Positions 54,529-64,000 are shown, counted from the first letter of the stretch. The stretch is 64,000 nt of DNA from an uncultured Glaciecola sp. (GCF_937770335.1 NZ_CALJHY010000003.1:62001-126000); one strand, 5' to 3'. Numbers and translations: made by a program. Notes: generated by a model not told the origin, from the letters alone.

Positions 54529-57369
54529 CTACTTTGGTACATCTAAATCTACAATTTCTCTACCTAGTACCTTTAGTTTCTCGCGCAGGGTTGCAGCGTC
54601 ACCTACAACAATAATGTCCATAGAGTCGGTGTCTAACCATTTTGCAGCTATTTCGTTAAGCTCTTTAGTGGTCGCATTATTAATAATACGCTTTTGACGC
54701 TCACGATAATTTTTATCTAAGTCATACCCCAACATTCTAATAAGAATACCCGCTTTGCTAGTCGGTGTCTCTGAACTTAGCGCATCTCTTTGAGTATATG
54801 CCTTTTTCATTAATTCGAGCTCGTCCTGAGTCATACCTGAAGCTTGAAAGGAATCTATTTCCTTCAAAAACTCTTGAATACTTGCAACAGTGTGTTGCAC
54901 GGCAACATCAGCACTTGCACTAAATATTCCAGTTTGCTTACCGCCACTGAAACCACTCTGTGCACCATATGTATAGCCTTTATCCTCACGTAAGTTAAGG
55001 TTGATACGACTATTAAACATACCACCTAATGGAAAATTCATTAGGCCTGACCTAAAGTATTCGCCTTCTGCATCAAATACCAATGCATGTTTCAGTATTG
55101 AAACAACTGATTGTACGCCACCCGGGTTATCAACAAGATATACTTTACCTTTCGCTGAGTTTGCAAAGCCATCAAAGATTGGCAGTACATAGTCTTTACC
55201 TTCCCATTCTGAGAACATTGAAACTGCCGTTAACGCTTGCTTTTTCGATATATCACCTACGATCACCATATCAGCAAACTGAGGGCTATAGTAATTCTCG
55301 TAGAATGCTTTTAAGTCATCAAGCGAAATCGCTTGAACACTCTCTGTTGTGCCGCCCTCCGGCATACCAAGAATTGTTTTATCACCAAACAAAACGATAT
55401 CTCTTGCTCTACTTGACAACACAGATGGATTCTTAATTGCTTGTTGAAGACCCTGTAATGTATTTTGCTTTAACCGTGCGAAGTCATCTTCGCTAAAGCC
55501 TGGTGAAAACAACATTTCCTGTAAAATAACTAAGGTTTCAGGCAAGTTTTTAGTCAATGAAGACACGTATACATTTGTATAGCGGCCAGACGCTCCAAAT
55601 GAAACACTACTCCCTAAAAGCGCTAGGCGATTAGCAATTTCAACATTGCTAGACAACAGCGTACTCTCGTTCATCATTTGTGCTGTCATTGCAGCAACAC
55701 CAGGTTTGGCAAGAGAATTAAGTAAAGAGCCACCTTCAATAGCGATATTTAGAAAAACAGTTGGGGTTTCCTGAGTATCAACACCGAGAATTTTGATGCC
55801 ATTGCTAAGTGAATGCTCCCAATAATCTGGAATACCACCGATAGGATTTGCACCTGCAGTTGGTTGCACACTTCGATCAAAGTTATCCTTAATTTCAGTT
55901 TGTTTAATGTCATCAGCTTCGGCAGTTTCGGTCTCAAATTGACGCGTCGGTAACGAAAAATTCTGTGTTGCAGCAGCAAGTTGTACCTTTCCTTCAGGCA
56001 CTACGCTTAGTATAACCGCAGGCTTATCCTTTACATATTTTCTATAAACACGCATGACATCATCTTTAGTAACGTCGTTGTAACGCTCTATATCCTCTTG
56101 GATACCGTCGGGTTCGTTGTAAAACGTTTCACCGTAAGCTAAGCGACTAACTTTACCTGAAACGCTTTGAAGACCAAAAATAGTAGCACTTTCGATACCC
56201 ACCTTTGTGCGTTGTAAATCATCGTCTTGCACGCCCCTCAGCTCAAACTCAGCGAGAGTTTGATCAATGATCGTTTTCATTTGCTGTAAACCTTTTACTT
56301 TTTCTGGATTGACTAAAGCAAGTAGTTGGAATTCGCAAGCAAGTTCACGACAAGGATGTCCAGCGAATGCCTGTAACGCTAACCCATTTTGAACCATATT
56401 CTTGTAAAGTAATGACGTTTTGCCACCGCCTAAGATATTTGCCAATACGTCGAGCGCAGCCTCATCAGAATGTTGCACATAGACCGTTGGTATTGTAATT
56501 TGAAGTAATGGCAAATGCACTTTATCTTCTAATGTAATAAAACGCGTTGCCTTTAAAACCGCGGGGGCTTTGGTCGCTTTGGTGACTTCTGGACCCCGAG
56601 GAATAGTGCTAAAATACTTTTCAATCCAAGCTTTAGTTTGTGCTTTGTCTATTGCTCCACCAATCGTTAGTACCGCGTTATTAGGGCCATACCATTTTTG
56701 GAAGAAAGTTTTAAGATCGTTCACATTTACGCGGTCAAGATCCTCAACATAACCAATCGTAGACCAAGAGTAAGGATGACCTACTGGATAAAGTGCTTCA
56801 CCAGTCCTCTCTGCGAGCAATCCATAAGGTTGGCTATCAACGCGCTGAGCACGCTCGTTTTTGACTGTCTCACGTTGAATTTCAAATTTTTCTTGAGTCA
56901 CGGCATTTAACAGAAAACCCATGCGGTCGGCTTCTAGCCACAATACTTTTTCAAGTTGATTAATCGGTACTGTTTGATAGTAGTTAGTAAAGTCAGTGTT
57001 GGTAGAGCCATTCATCGTTCCACCTGCTTCAGTCACCACTTTAAAATGTTCATCATCAGCCACATTTTCTGAACCTTGAAACATCATATGTTCAAAAAAA
57101 TGAGCGAAGCCTGAGCGTCCAAGCTCTTCTCGGGCGGAACCAACGTGATAGGTGATATTAACTTCCACGAGCGGATCTGATTGATCCTCATGCAGTACTA
57201 TTGTTAGCCCATTAGCAAGTTCATATTTTTCGTATTTAATCACCGAGCCGGACAATTCATCCGATTGTATTTGCGAGCTGATATCACTCGTTTTAGAACA
57301 ACCACCAAGAGTAATTGCCAACGCTAATAGTCCACTAAAAACGAGCTTTTTCGTGAGGTTTTTAATCAT
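54529..57369 (-). CDS. M16 family zinc metallopeptidase, lipoprotein
   Basis: 946-residue exported peptidase. The lipoprotein signal ends ITLGGC (Cys24). Two M16 halves are present. The N-terminal half holds the inverted zinc site HFFEH (His90, Glu93, His94) with the distal Glu172 in VKNERAQRV. The C-terminal half (about 500-946) lacks the zinc site, as usual, but has the GYTYGAQSGFSGG-type R/Y substrate region near 800. Related to PqqL/processing-peptidase-like enzymes that cut peptides in the periplasm. It diverges from the Hpt gene across 234 bp. Confidence 0.9.
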   Translation of the reverse strand: MIKNLTKKLVFSGLLALAITLGGCSKTSDISSQIQSDELSGSVIKYEKYELANGLTIVLHEDQSDPLVEVNITYHVGSAREELGRSGFAHFFEHMMFQGSENVADDEHFKVVTEAGGTMNGSTNTDFTNYYQTVPINQLEKVLWLEADRMGFLLNAVTQEKFEIQRETVKNERAQRVDSQPYGLLAERTGEALYPVGHPYSWSTIGYVEDLDRVNVNDLKTFFQKWYGPNNAVLTIGGAIDKAQTKAWIEKYFSTIPRGPEVTKATKAPAVLKATRFITLEDKVHLPLLQITIPTVYVQHSDEAALDVLANILGGGKTSLLYKNMVQNGLALQAFAGHPCRELACEFQLLALVNPEKVKGLQQMKTIIDQTLAEFELRGVQDDDLQRTKVGIESATIFGLQSVSGKVSRLAYGETFYNEPDGIQEDIERYNDVTKDDVMRVYRKYVKDKPAVILSVVPEGKVQLAAATQNFSLPTRQFETETAEADDIKQTEIKDNFDRSVQPTAGANPIGGIPDYWEHSLSNGIKILGVDTQETPTVFLNIAIEGGSLLNSLAKPGVAAMTAQMMNESTLLSSNVEIANRLALLGSSVSFGASGRYTNVYVSSLTKNLPETLVILQEMLFSPGFSEDDFARLKQNTLQGLQQAIKNPSVLSSRARDIVLFGDKTILGMPEGGTTESVQAISLDDLKAFYENYYSPQFADMVIVGDISKKQALTAVSMFSEWEGKDYVLPIFDGFANSAKGKVYLVDNPGGVQSVVSILKHALVFDAEGEYFRSGLMNFPLGGMFNSRINLNLREDKGYTYGAQSGFSGGKQTGIFSASADVAVQHTVASIQEFLKEIDSFQASGMTQDELELMKKAYTQRDALSSETPTSKAGILIRMLGYDLDKNYRERQKRIINNATTKELNEIAAKWLDTDSMDIIVVGDAATLREKLKVLGREIVDLDVPK

Positions 57370-57465
57370 GTTTTACCTATATTATTTATCGTTTTAAATT
57401 GGATAATTTATGTATCCGATCGTATTTTCCTGATCTCTTCATAATCAAGCAATCCTGATAATTCT

Positions 57466-57492
57466 GATTGCTACTAATATATAGTAGTAATC
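57466..57492. repeat. 11-bp inverted repeat between M16 peptidase and Hpt genes
   Basis: Arms 57466-57476 (GATTGCTACTA) and 57482-57492 (TAGTAGTAATC) match at 10 of 11 positions around ATATA. It sits in the divergent promoter region and may be an operator. Confidence 0.4.
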
Positions 57493-57603
57493 TTGTTGTA
57501 CAAATAATATATTATATGCACTTGATAACAAGCAACGCTTTGACTTAGTATGCATCACAAATGCACACCCTGCATACACAATCGCCAAAAACTGGACTAA
57601 AAT

Positions 57604-58167
57604 ATGTCAACTAATTTCCCCATTCTTAATTATGAGTTTGCACTAAACCAACTCGGTGGCAACGAAGCATTATTGAGTAAAATGCTGGGTAAGTTCTTCT
57701 CTGAATTTGAAAATGTCTCAGTGGAAATCGTCGGTTTTATTGAAGTGAGCGACATCAAAAGCGCTAATATGCTAGTTCATACCGTAAAGGGAATATCAGG
57801 AAATCTAGGCCTTCAAGCGCTACACGATTGTTCAACTCGTTTTGATACTGAATTAAGAACTGGTATGCCAAGTCAAGTTATCATTGACGAATTTGGAAAA
57901 ACTGTAGCGGCCACTTGTCTTGAAATTAAACAAATGGAGCAAAATGAGGCTCCTAAAATACGACCCATAAGCCCATCCCTCTCCATGGAGAAATGTAAGT
58001 CGGAATTAATAGAACGACTACAAAAGAACGAATTTATTGACGACGAGACCTTGTGGAACTGCGTAGTAGGGTTAGATTTCTCCGAGTCAGACGCAAAGCA
58101 CCTCGTCCGGCTTATTGAGGAGCTTCAGTATCCACAAGCAATAGCAAAAATAAAAGAAAAGACCTAA
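57604..58167 (+). CDS. stand-alone Hpt (histidine phosphotransfer) domain protein
   Basis: 187-residue protein. Residues 10-110 form an Hpt four-helix domain: YEFALNQLGGNEALLSKMLGKFFSEF, then the phospho-acceptor His59 in MLVHTVKGISGNLGLQAL. The remaining 75 residues (SMEKCKSELIERLQ and on) are helical and of unknown role, perhaps a second degenerate Hpt-like bundle. No histidine kinase or response regulator lies nearby, so its partners must be encoded elsewhere. The next gene starts 17 bp later. Confidence 0.82.
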   Translation: MSTNFPILNYEFALNQLGGNEALLSKMLGKFFSEFENVSVEIVGFIEVSDIKSANMLVHTVKGISGNLGLQALHDCSTRFDTELRTGMPSQVIIDEFGKTVAATCLEIKQMEQNEAPKIRPISPSLSMEKCKSELIERLQKNEFIDDETLWNCVVGLDFSESDAKHLVRLIEELQYPQAIAKIKEKT

Positions 58168-58184
58168 GCGCGCGGCCTATTGTA

Positions 58185-58976
58185 ATGCTTAAATTAGTGC
58201 TCGACCATGATGATTTTATGGTGCTTAACAAACCCAGCGGCATGCCTATGCATGCCTCTGAAAATGCAATAATTCCCATTGCTCAGTCTTTATTTAAGCA
58301 TAAAAAATTATGGTTGATTCATCGCTTAGATACAGACACCTCAGGTTGTATTTTACTAGCAAAAACAAAATATGCAGCCGCTGAACTTTCAAAGCAATTT
58401 GCCCAAAAGACGGTTCAAAAATACTACGTTGCACTTATTGATAATAAACCCAAAAAGAAACAAGGTACGATAAAGGGTGATATGCAAAAAGCGCGCAATG
58501 GTGACTGGAAATTAAGTACTCGCCAAGATAATCCAGCGGTAACACAATTTTTTAGTTTTTCAATACAGAATAACTTACCGTCGCCCAAGTTATTGTCTGA
58601 CAATCGACATATTGCGCTAGAAACATATACTCATGAGCAACCAGATAATACTGCTGAATTACCACTTAAAAACAAGCTAAACTCAACCCCGGCAATCAGG
58701 ATATGCATAATAAAGCCAATTAGTGGAAAAACGCATCAAATTCGAGTTGCATTAAAATCACTCAGCTCGCCAATTATCGGAGATAAACGCTATAAAGGCA
58801 GCGTATCCGACCGCTTATATTTGCATAGCTATGTCATCCAATTCACTTATAAAAATCAATTCTTTAACGCCACTTGTCTACCCCAAACCGGTGAGTTTTT
58901 TGCTAGCTATCTAGACACATTCCTTTCTCAAAATTCTGACCCATGGGCAATGAAATGGCCAATACACAAAATATAA
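58185..58976 (+). CDS. RluA-family RNA pseudouridine synthase
   Basis: 263-residue enzyme that isomerises uridine in RNA. DFMVLNKPSGMPMHAS and HRLDTDTSGCILLAKT contain the RluA motif with the catalytic Asp49. KTHQIRVALKSLSSPIIGDKRY and RLYLHSY near the C-terminus are the usual substrate-binding stretches. The compact size without an S4 domain resembles the TIGR01621-type subgroup; the exact RNA target is unknown. Its 3' end overlaps the next gene by 34 bp. Confidence 0.85.
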   Translation: MLKLVLDHDDFMVLNKPSGMPMHASENAIIPIAQSLFKHKKLWLIHRLDTDTSGCILLAKTKYAAAELSKQFAQKTVQKYYVALIDNKPKKKQGTIKGDMQKARNGDWKLSTRQDNPAVTQFFSFSIQNNLPSPKLLSDNRHIALETYTHEQPDNTAELPLKNKLNSTPAIRICIIKPISGKTHQIRVALKSLSSPIIGDKRYKGSVSDRLYLHSYVIQFTYKNQFFNATCLPQTGEFFASYLDTFLSQNSDPWAMKWPIHKI

Positions 58977-59923
58977 AAAAAATCGGTATTATTGGCCGCG
59001 GATCTATTGGCGTGAGCATTGCATTTAACCTGCAATTTGCACAGAGTATTCAAACCACACTATTAGTAAGAGATCATTATGACCGCTCCGACATGCTCTC
59101 ATTATTGACGATGAATGGAGAAACGCATCCTATTACATGTGACCAAGCTTATATTTCAAAGCGTTCTTTGCAGTCATTAGATTTAATCATACTGCCAGTC
59201 AAGCAGCATCAAATAGAGCGCCTTGTTCAGGATATTGCTAAGCACCTAGAGACAAAAACAACAATACTGCTTTTACACAACGGTATGGGCGGAATTAAAC
59301 TAGTGCAACAATATTTGCCGAACAATCCATTACTTGTTGCCACAACAACTGACGGCGTTTATAAAACCTCAACTACATGTTTTATTCAGACTGCTGTAGG
59401 ACAATTTGATATTGGCGCTATTTACGAAGAGAAATTGGACGAAGAGAAATTGAACGAAGAGAAACTGGATGAAGAAAAGCCAATCGAAAAACACCGTAAT
59501 CTAACGTGGGATTACTTAAGTTATCTTCATCCAAACCTACTCTGGCGTAATGATATGGTATTCGCTTTATATCAAAAGTTAGCGGTAAATGCAGCGATTA
59601 ACCCGCTAACTGCTTTAAAAAACTGTAAAAATGGCGAACTAATTAATTATTCAGAAGAGGTAAAAAAGGTAAAGGAAGAGATATTCGACTTATACGAATT
59701 CATGAATCTTCCCATAGACAATCATACTCTCTCTCTGCATATTGATGCCGTTATACAACTGACAAAAGAAAATTATTCGTCAATGCATCAAGACTTTCAA
59801 AATGGACGCGAAACCGAAGTAGAAGGAATTCTTGGCTTTTTATTAGAAAAGGGCAAAGAGACGGGAATGAAAATGGCGTTTATGCAAACCCTATATGAGC
59901 AAATAAAAGCACAATCTAAATAA
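58943..59923 (+). CDS. 2-dehydropantoate 2-reductase-like protein (ApbA/PanE family)
   Basis: 326 residues, or 322 if translation starts at the ATG at 58955. An N-terminal Rossmann motif IGIIGRGSIGVSIA binds NADPH; the middle LLLHNGMGGIKLVQQYL and the C-terminal KLAVNAAINPLTALKNCKNGEL are typical of ketopantoate reductases of pantothenate synthesis. A low-complexity acidic insert (EEKLDEEKLNEEKLDEEK, about 165-182) is coded by a 15-bp tandem repeat and is not part of the usual fold. The start lies inside the pseudouridine synthase gene, so the two are coupled. Confidence 0.8.
   Translation: MGNEMANTQNIKKIGIIGRGSIGVSIAFNLQFAQSIQTTLLVRDHYDRSDMLSLLTMNGETHPITCDQAYISKRSLQSLDLIILPVKQHQIERLVQDIAKHLETKTTILLLHNGMGGIKLVQQYLPNNPLLVATTTDGVYKTSTTCFIQTAVGQFDIGAIYEEKLDEEKLNEEKLDEEKPIEKHRNLTWDYLSYLHPNLLWRNDMVFALYQKLAVNAAINPLTALKNCKNGELINYSEEVKKVKEEIFDLYEFMNLPIDNHTLSLHIDAVIQLTKENYSSMHQDFQNGRETEVEGILGFLLEKGKETGMKMAFMQTLYEQIKAQSK
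59426..59470 (+). repeat. 15-bp in-frame tandem repeat inside the panE-like gene
   Basis: Three units, GAAGAGAAATTGGAC, GAAGAGAAATTGAAC and GAAGAGAAACTGGAT, lie head to tail, followed by the partial unit GAAGAAAAG. Because the unit is 15 bp, changes in copy number keep the frame. Confidence 0.85.
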
Positions 59924-59943
59924 TTAAAGGTGTAAATTCGATT

Positions 59944-59976
59944 AAAAAAGCCTGACACGGTTTCCCGCATCAGGCT
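59944..59976 (-). terminator. Rho-independent terminator after lysS
   Basis: On the minus strand AGCCTGA...CGG pairs with CCG...TCAGGCT (59976-59967 with 59960-59949; two central mismatches) around the tetraloop GAAA, followed by six T. It ends the prfB-lysS transcript, 38 bp after the lysS stop. Confidence 0.8.
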
Positions 59977-60014
59977 CTTCCTATAAAACCAGCAATAGTA
60001 TGTGCTATGTATTA

Positions 60015-61556
60015 CTAATCTTGCGACTGTGGTTTCATGTGCGGGAACAAAATAACATCTTTGATAGTTGGGCTATCTGTAAACAACATCACCAATCTAT
60101 CAATGCCGATACCCTCTCCTGCTGTTGGCGGTAAGCCATATTCTAATGCAGTAATATAGTCTTCGTCGAAATGCATTGCTTCATCATCTCCTGCATCTTT
60201 TTCTTGCACTTGCTTTTTAAACCGACTCGCTTGGTCTTCAGAGTCATTCAACTCCGAAAAGCCATTAGCTAATTCTTTGCCACCAACAAAAAACTCAAAA
60301 CGGTCTGTTACAAACGCATTTTCATCATTACGACGGGCCAACGGAGAAACTTCCCACGGGTATTGAGTAATAAACGTAGGTTGATCAAGTTGCTCTTCAG
60401 CTGTCGCTTCAAATATCTCACAAAGGTACTTACCAGCACCCCATATACCGTCAACAGCGGGTTCTTTAATATGTAATTGCTTAGCCATTGCTTTGAGCTC
60501 TGGCAGATGATTTTCAGGATCATTAATCGCAGCTACATTAGCATCAGGCCAATATTTTAAAACAGCATCACCCATGCTTAAGCGTTGAAAAGGTTGAGCA
60601 AAGTCATATTCTTTTGTTTCAACGACCTCACCTTCCGCATTTTTGACTGTATTGGTAATTATCGATGTGCCCATAACGGTTTCAGCAAGATAACGTAACA
60701 TTTCTTCTGTTAGGTTCATCAAATCATTGAAGTCAGCATACGCTTGGTAAAATTCAAGCATTGTAAATTCAGGATTATGCCGTGTTGATAAACCTTCGTT
60801 ACGGAAGTTACGGTTAATTTCGAAAACACGCTCAAAACCACCAACAACCAAACGCTTCAAATAAAGCTCTGGTGCAATACGCAAATACATATCTATATCT
60901 AACGCATTATGGTGTGTTGTAAATGGTTTTGCGGTTGCGCCACCAGGGATGACCTGCAACATTGGCGTCTCAACTTCCATGAACTCACGTTCAGTAAGGA
61001 AGTTGCGGATACCGCTGACTATCTGGCTACGGATTTTAAATGTCTTGCGCGTATCAGGATTAGTGATCAAGTCCACATAACGTTGACGATACTTAGTTTC
61101 CTGATCAGCTAGGCCATGGAATTTTTCGGGTAAAGGGCGTAATGCTTTGGTTAATAACTGATATTCAGCCATATCAACATATAGATCCCCTTTACCTGAT
61201 TTATGTAAAATACCGCTAACACCAATGATGTCGCCAATATCTAAAGACCCATATTTGGCTTTAATGTCTTTTTGTGTATCCTTCGAAGCATAAGACTGAA
61301 TTTGCCCCGTCATGTCCTGCAATACTATGAACGGACCTCGTTTCGCCATGATACGACCCGCGATGCTGAAAACATGTGCTTCTTCGGCTAATGTTTCTTT
61401 GTCTTTATCACCAAAGGTTGTCTGCAAAGCTTGCGCATAATGCTTACGATCAAATTGATTTGGGAAACCGTTTGAAGGGCAGTTTTCGCGTATTTGCGCT
61501 AACTTGCCACGACGCTCGGCAATCAACTTATTTTCATCTTGCTGATGGTCACTCAT
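60015..61556 (-). CDS. lysS: lysyl-tRNA synthetase (class II)
   Basis: 513-residue class II enzyme. An OB-fold anticodon-binding domain (about 60-165) precedes the catalytic core with motif 2 ([23 protein letters not shown], near 258-280) and motif 3 ([13 protein letters not shown], near 483-495). It lies 27 bp after prfB on the same strand, the prfB-lysS operon known from E. coli. Confidence 0.97.
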   Translation of the reverse strand: MSDHQQDENKLIAERRGKLAQIRENCPSNGFPNQFDRKHYAQALQTTFGDKDKETLAEEAHVFSIAGRIMAKRGPFIVLQDMTGQIQSYASKDTQKDIKAKYGSLDIGDIIGVSGILHKSGKGDLYVDMAEYQLLTKALRPLPEKFHGLADQETKYRQRYVDLITNPDTRKTFKIRSQIVSGIRNFLTEREFMEVETPMLQVIPGGATAKPFTTHHNALDIDMYLRIAPELYLKRLVVGGFERVFEINRNFRNEGLSTRHNPEFTMLEFYQAYADFNDLMNLTEEMLRYLAETVMGTSIITNTVKNAEGEVVETKEYDFAQPFQRLSMGDAVLKYWPDANVAAINDPENHLPELKAMAKQLHIKEPAVDGIWGAGKYLCEIFEATAEEQLDQPTFITQYPWEVSPLARRNDENAFVTDRFEFFVGGKELANGFSELNDSEDQASRFKKQVQEKDAGDDEAMHFDEDYITALEYGLPPTAGEGIGIDRLVMLFTDSPTIKDVILFPHMKPQSQD

Positions 61557-61583
61557 GAGGTATTCCTGTTAATTGCTATTTTA

Positions 61584-62682
61584 CTAAAGACCAGACTTTA
61601 AGCTGGCTACAATGAATTTGTCTAAATCGCCGTCTAATACGGCTTGTGTATTTCTTGTTTCAACGCCAGTTCGCAAATCTTTAATGCGAGAATCATCTAA
61701 TACGTATGAACGTATTTGGCTACCCCAGCCTATATCAGACTTACCATCTTCCATTACTTGTTTTGCTGCGTTTTGTTTTTGTAGTTCATATTCATATAAC
61801 TTTGCTTTTAATTGTTTAAATGCTTGGTCTTTATTCTTATGCTGAGACCGATCATTTTGACATTGGACAACAATATTCGTCGGTAAGTGCGTTATTCGCA
61901 CAGCAGAATCGGTTCTGTTGACGTGCTGCCCACCCGCTCCTGATGCGCGATATGTATCAATTCGGATATCCGCTGGATTAATTTCAATCTCAATATCATC
62001 ACTTACCTCTGGATAAGCAAATGCCGATGCAAAAGATGTGTGCCTGCGACTGCCTGAGTCAAAAGGCGACTTTCTAACGAGTCTATGAACACCGGTTTCT
62101 GTGCGTAACCATCCAAAGGCATACTCGCCCCCAAAACGTATCGTTGCCCCCTTAATACCGGCAACATCACCCGCTGAGACTTCAATTAATTCAGTTTTAA
62201 AACCATGCGCCTCGCCCCATCGCAGATACATGCGCAGTAGCATATTTGCCCAGTCTTGAGCTTCTGTGCCGCCAGAGCCTGACTGTATATCCAAATACCC
62301 ATCGTTGGCGTCATTAGGACCAGAAAACATTCTTCTAAACTCAAGTTTTTCCAAAGCAACAATTAAGTCTTCTAATTCTGTTTGGGCATCGTTTAAGGTT
62401 TCTTCGTCGTCCGCTTCAACGGCAAGCTCAATCAGGCCTTCAACATCATCAGTGCCTTGTGTCAGCTTTTGAATGGTTAAAACCACGTCTTCAAGTGATA
62501 CCTTTTCTTTGCCTAAAGCTTGGGCCTGTTCTGGATTAGTCCAAACATCAGGGTTTTCAAGCTCTCTTAATACTTCTTCTAAACGCTCTACTTTGACATC
62601 AAGGTCAAAGATACCCCCTAAGGGATTCAGTTCTCTGACGAACATCGGCAATAGCGGTTTGGATTGGATTGATTTCGAACAT
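61584..62682 (-). CDS. prfB: peptide chain release factor 2, with programmed +1 frameshift
   Basis: 365-residue RF2 made by joining two frames. Zero frame: ATG at 62682, [16 protein letters not shown]..., 25 sense codons ending LRGYL, then TGA (62607-62605). Ribosomes slip +1 at CTT-TGA-C and continue GAC from 62606 in the main frame to 61584. The SD-like AGGGGG lies 3 nt before CTT, as in E. coli. The tripeptide anticodon region has RRHTS-type wording ([19 protein letters not shown] is just before) and the catalytic GGQ is in [17 protein letters not shown]. The low-RF2/high-shift feedback is established for E. coli. Confidence 0.96.
62602..62622 (-). promoter_or_regulatory. prfB programmed frameshift site
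   Basis: On the minus strand AGGGGGTATCTTTGAC: internal Shine-Dalgarno-like AGGGGG, 3-nt spacer TAT, slippery CTT and the in-frame stop TGA followed by C (a weak termination context). The stop is codon 26, the same as in E. coli. Confidence 0.95.
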
Positions 62683-62828
62683 ATACAAATATTTTAACTA
62701 AAAATTGGGAGTGTGAATGTTACAGAATTTATGATGAATTTAATAGGTGAAAGGGGATGCAAATAACCATAAAGCCAAGATTTTTATGCTCAAAGCTATT
62801 TGCAACCTAGTGAACTATTGAAATTGCT

Positions 62829-63401
62829 TTATTTTGCGGCTTGCAGAAGTGCTTCGGCTAATATGCGACCGATCCCATTTAGGTTCTTTTTAGTTTTTTC
62901 ATCAACCACGTTGTGCTCTTCATCTACTAGCTTGCCAATGCCGCCAACAGCCAGCTGATTTGGTAACACATGTATGCCTATATTACCCAGTAACATACGC
63001 AATGATACCAACCCTCTAATACCGCCCAAGGCACCAGGAGAAGTTGCAACGATGGCTGCATATTTGCCTTTGAATGCTTGCAACGGTTTTTCACCTTCTT
63101 CCATGCGTGAAGCCCAATCAATTGCATTTTTTAATAAGGCGCTATACCCACTGTTATATTCAGGGCTGCCGATAATAAAACCATCGTGTGACATGAGCAG
63201 TTGCTTAAATTTTTTGGCATTTGCAGGTATACCGTGAGCAGCTTCCAGGTCTTCGTTAAAAATAGGCATATCAAATTCTGACATATTAATAACTGTTACC
63301 TCAACACCATCAAGTTTGGCTCCTTGAGCTGCGCACTTAACAATGCTGAAATTGTACGAATTCTTGCGGCCGCTGCCGGCAAAAGCGAGTATTTTTGGCA
63401 T
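62829..63401 (-). CDS. NAD(P)H-dependent FMN reductase family protein
   Basis: 190 residues from the ATG at 63401; AAAGGA 6 nt upstream acts as its ribosome binding site, so the ATG five codons farther out is rejected. Flavodoxin-like fold: MPKILAFAGSGRKNSYNFSIVK binds the FMN phosphate and GSPEYNSGYSALLKNAIDWASR the isoalloxazine region. A chromate/azo/quinone-reductase type of activity is possible, but the substrate is unknown. Confidence 0.85.
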   Translation of the reverse strand: MPKILAFAGSGRKNSYNFSIVKCAAQGAKLDGVEVTVINMSEFDMPIFNEDLEAAHGIPANAKKFKQLLMSHDGFIIGSPEYNSGYSALLKNAIDWASRMEEGEKPLQAFKGKYAAIVATSPGALGGIRGLVSLRMLLGNIGIHVLPNQLAVGGIGKLVDEEHNVVDEKTKKNLNGIGRILAEALLQAAK

Positions 63402-63511
63402 ATTAATTCCTTTCAATTAATCAATTGTTATATAAGGTCAAGTCAATTGTTGTCAGTCCAACGTTGCTGCGCAATGAGCAATGGACTTTCTCGATCTTAA
63501 ATCTATATATT

Positions 63512-63547
63512 AAAAAAGCGCGATTTATTTATAACGCTTTCTTTTTT
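63512..63547 (-). terminator. weak terminator after argS
   Basis: On the minus strand AAAGCG (63540-63535) pairs with CGCTTT (63520-63515) across a 14-nt loop, followed by a T-run. The short stem makes it only a moderate candidate. Confidence 0.4.
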
Positions 63548-63559
63548 ATAAGCATCAAG

Positions 63560-64000
63560 CTACATGACTTCTAAGGTTTCAATACCCAAGATATCAAGTC
63601 CTGCTTTCAATGTTTTAGCAGTTAGCGCACACAAGCCTAAACGACTGTTTCTATCTTCCTCACTAACTTCAGGTTTTAACACCGGATTGGCTTCATAAAA
63701 ACGCATAAACAGGCTAGCCACTTCATACAAATACGTGCACATTAGATGTGGTGTTGCTTCTTTACAAACTCCTTCCAGTACTTCGTCAAATTGCATCAAT
63801 TTAACGACTAAATCATGCTCTTGAAGTGAAGCGACTGATATCGATGTTTGATATGTATCCATATCTTGCTTTGCGTTTCTAAAAATACTCTTCACGCGGG
63901 TATAAGCATATTGCAGATAAGGAGCTGTATTGCCTTCAAAACTCAACATCGTATTCCAATCAAAAATATAGTCAGTTGTGCGGTTTTTACTTAGGTCTGC
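63560..64000 (-). CDS. argS: arginyl-tRNA synthetase (C-terminal part, cut by right edge)
   Basis: 147 codons are inside the window and the frame is open at the edge. The sequence [20 protein letters not shown], followed by [16 protein letters not shown], is the junction of the catalytic core and anticodon-binding (DALR) domain. [29 protein letters not shown] is the family's characteristic C-terminus. It charges tRNA-Arg. A moderate terminator follows. Confidence 0.95.
   Translation of the reverse strand, partial: ADLSKNRTTDYIFDWNTMLSFEGNTAPYLQYAYTRVKSIFRNAKQDMDTYQTSISVASLQEHDLVVKLMQFDEVLEGVCKEATPHLMCTYLYEVASLFMRFYEANPVLKPEVSEEDRNSRLGLCALTAKTLKAGLDILGIETLEVM

Overview
The window is a chromosomal segment of a gammaproteobacterium, most likely a marine member of the Alteromonadales (Alteromonas/Glaciecola/Paraglaciecola-like; the genus is an inference). 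Reasons: about 40% G+C by eye, a sodium-type flagellar motor protein MotY beside rnt, a complete Rnf complex followed by nth, a Bpf/Lap-type adhesin operon in the gene order known from Shewanella, and gammaproteobacterial gene neighbourhoods (smrB/prmB-aroC, prfB-lysS, rnt/grxD/sodB). No phage, integrase, insertion sequence, transposon or CRISPR array was found. Most of the window is housekeeping DNA.

Layout. 0-6 kb: 5' part of the helicase gene yoaA (cut by the left edge), a NatA/NatB-type ABC exporter, a Yip1-like membrane protein and a DUF3025 protein. 6-13 kb: an M28 lipoprotein peptidase; asnB, preceded by an 18-bp perfect hairpin and a 24-codon Asn-rich reading frame that could be a leader peptide; a periplasmic binding protein; queE and queC of queuosine synthesis, divergent; a LysR regulator. 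13-18 kb: uvrB translationally coupled to an upstream MATE transporter gene, then about 0.84 kb of non-coding DNA with a DnaA-box inverted repeat, then two identical tRNA-Asn genes behind a strong promoter. 18-29 kb: rnfABCDGE-nth as one tightly overlapping operon, gloA, glpQ, motY, rnt, bfd (with a Fur-like box), grxD and sodB.

29-47 kb is the most distinctive part. ppsA (PEP synthase) is interrupted by an in-frame TAG at codon 741, which cuts off the segment with the catalytic cysteine. Next to it a minus-strand operon runs from 45.2 kb down to 32.3 kb: a giant adhesin with ten nearly identical 282-bp repeats, a type I secretion ABC transporter, an HlyD adaptor, a TolC channel, an OmpA-like lipoprotein, a LapG-type periplasmic protease and a LapD-type degenerate GGDEF/EAL receptor. 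By homology this is a complete c-di-GMP-controlled system that holds an adhesin at the surface and releases it by cleavage. A terminator-like hairpin between the adhesin gene and the secretion genes suggests unequal expression. A PEP-CTERM protein gene lies just upstream.

47-64 kb: a beta-propeller protein, an MFS transporter, aroC, prmB, smrB, a 42-residue membrane protein gene (DUF3149-like), an SLT-type lipoprotein, gshA, an M16 peptidase, an orphan Hpt protein, a pseudouridine synthase, a ketopantoate-reductase-like gene, lysS, prfB with the classical +1 programmed frameshift, an FMN reductase and the 3' part of argS (cut by the right edge). All functional assignments come from reading motifs by eye; no database search was run.
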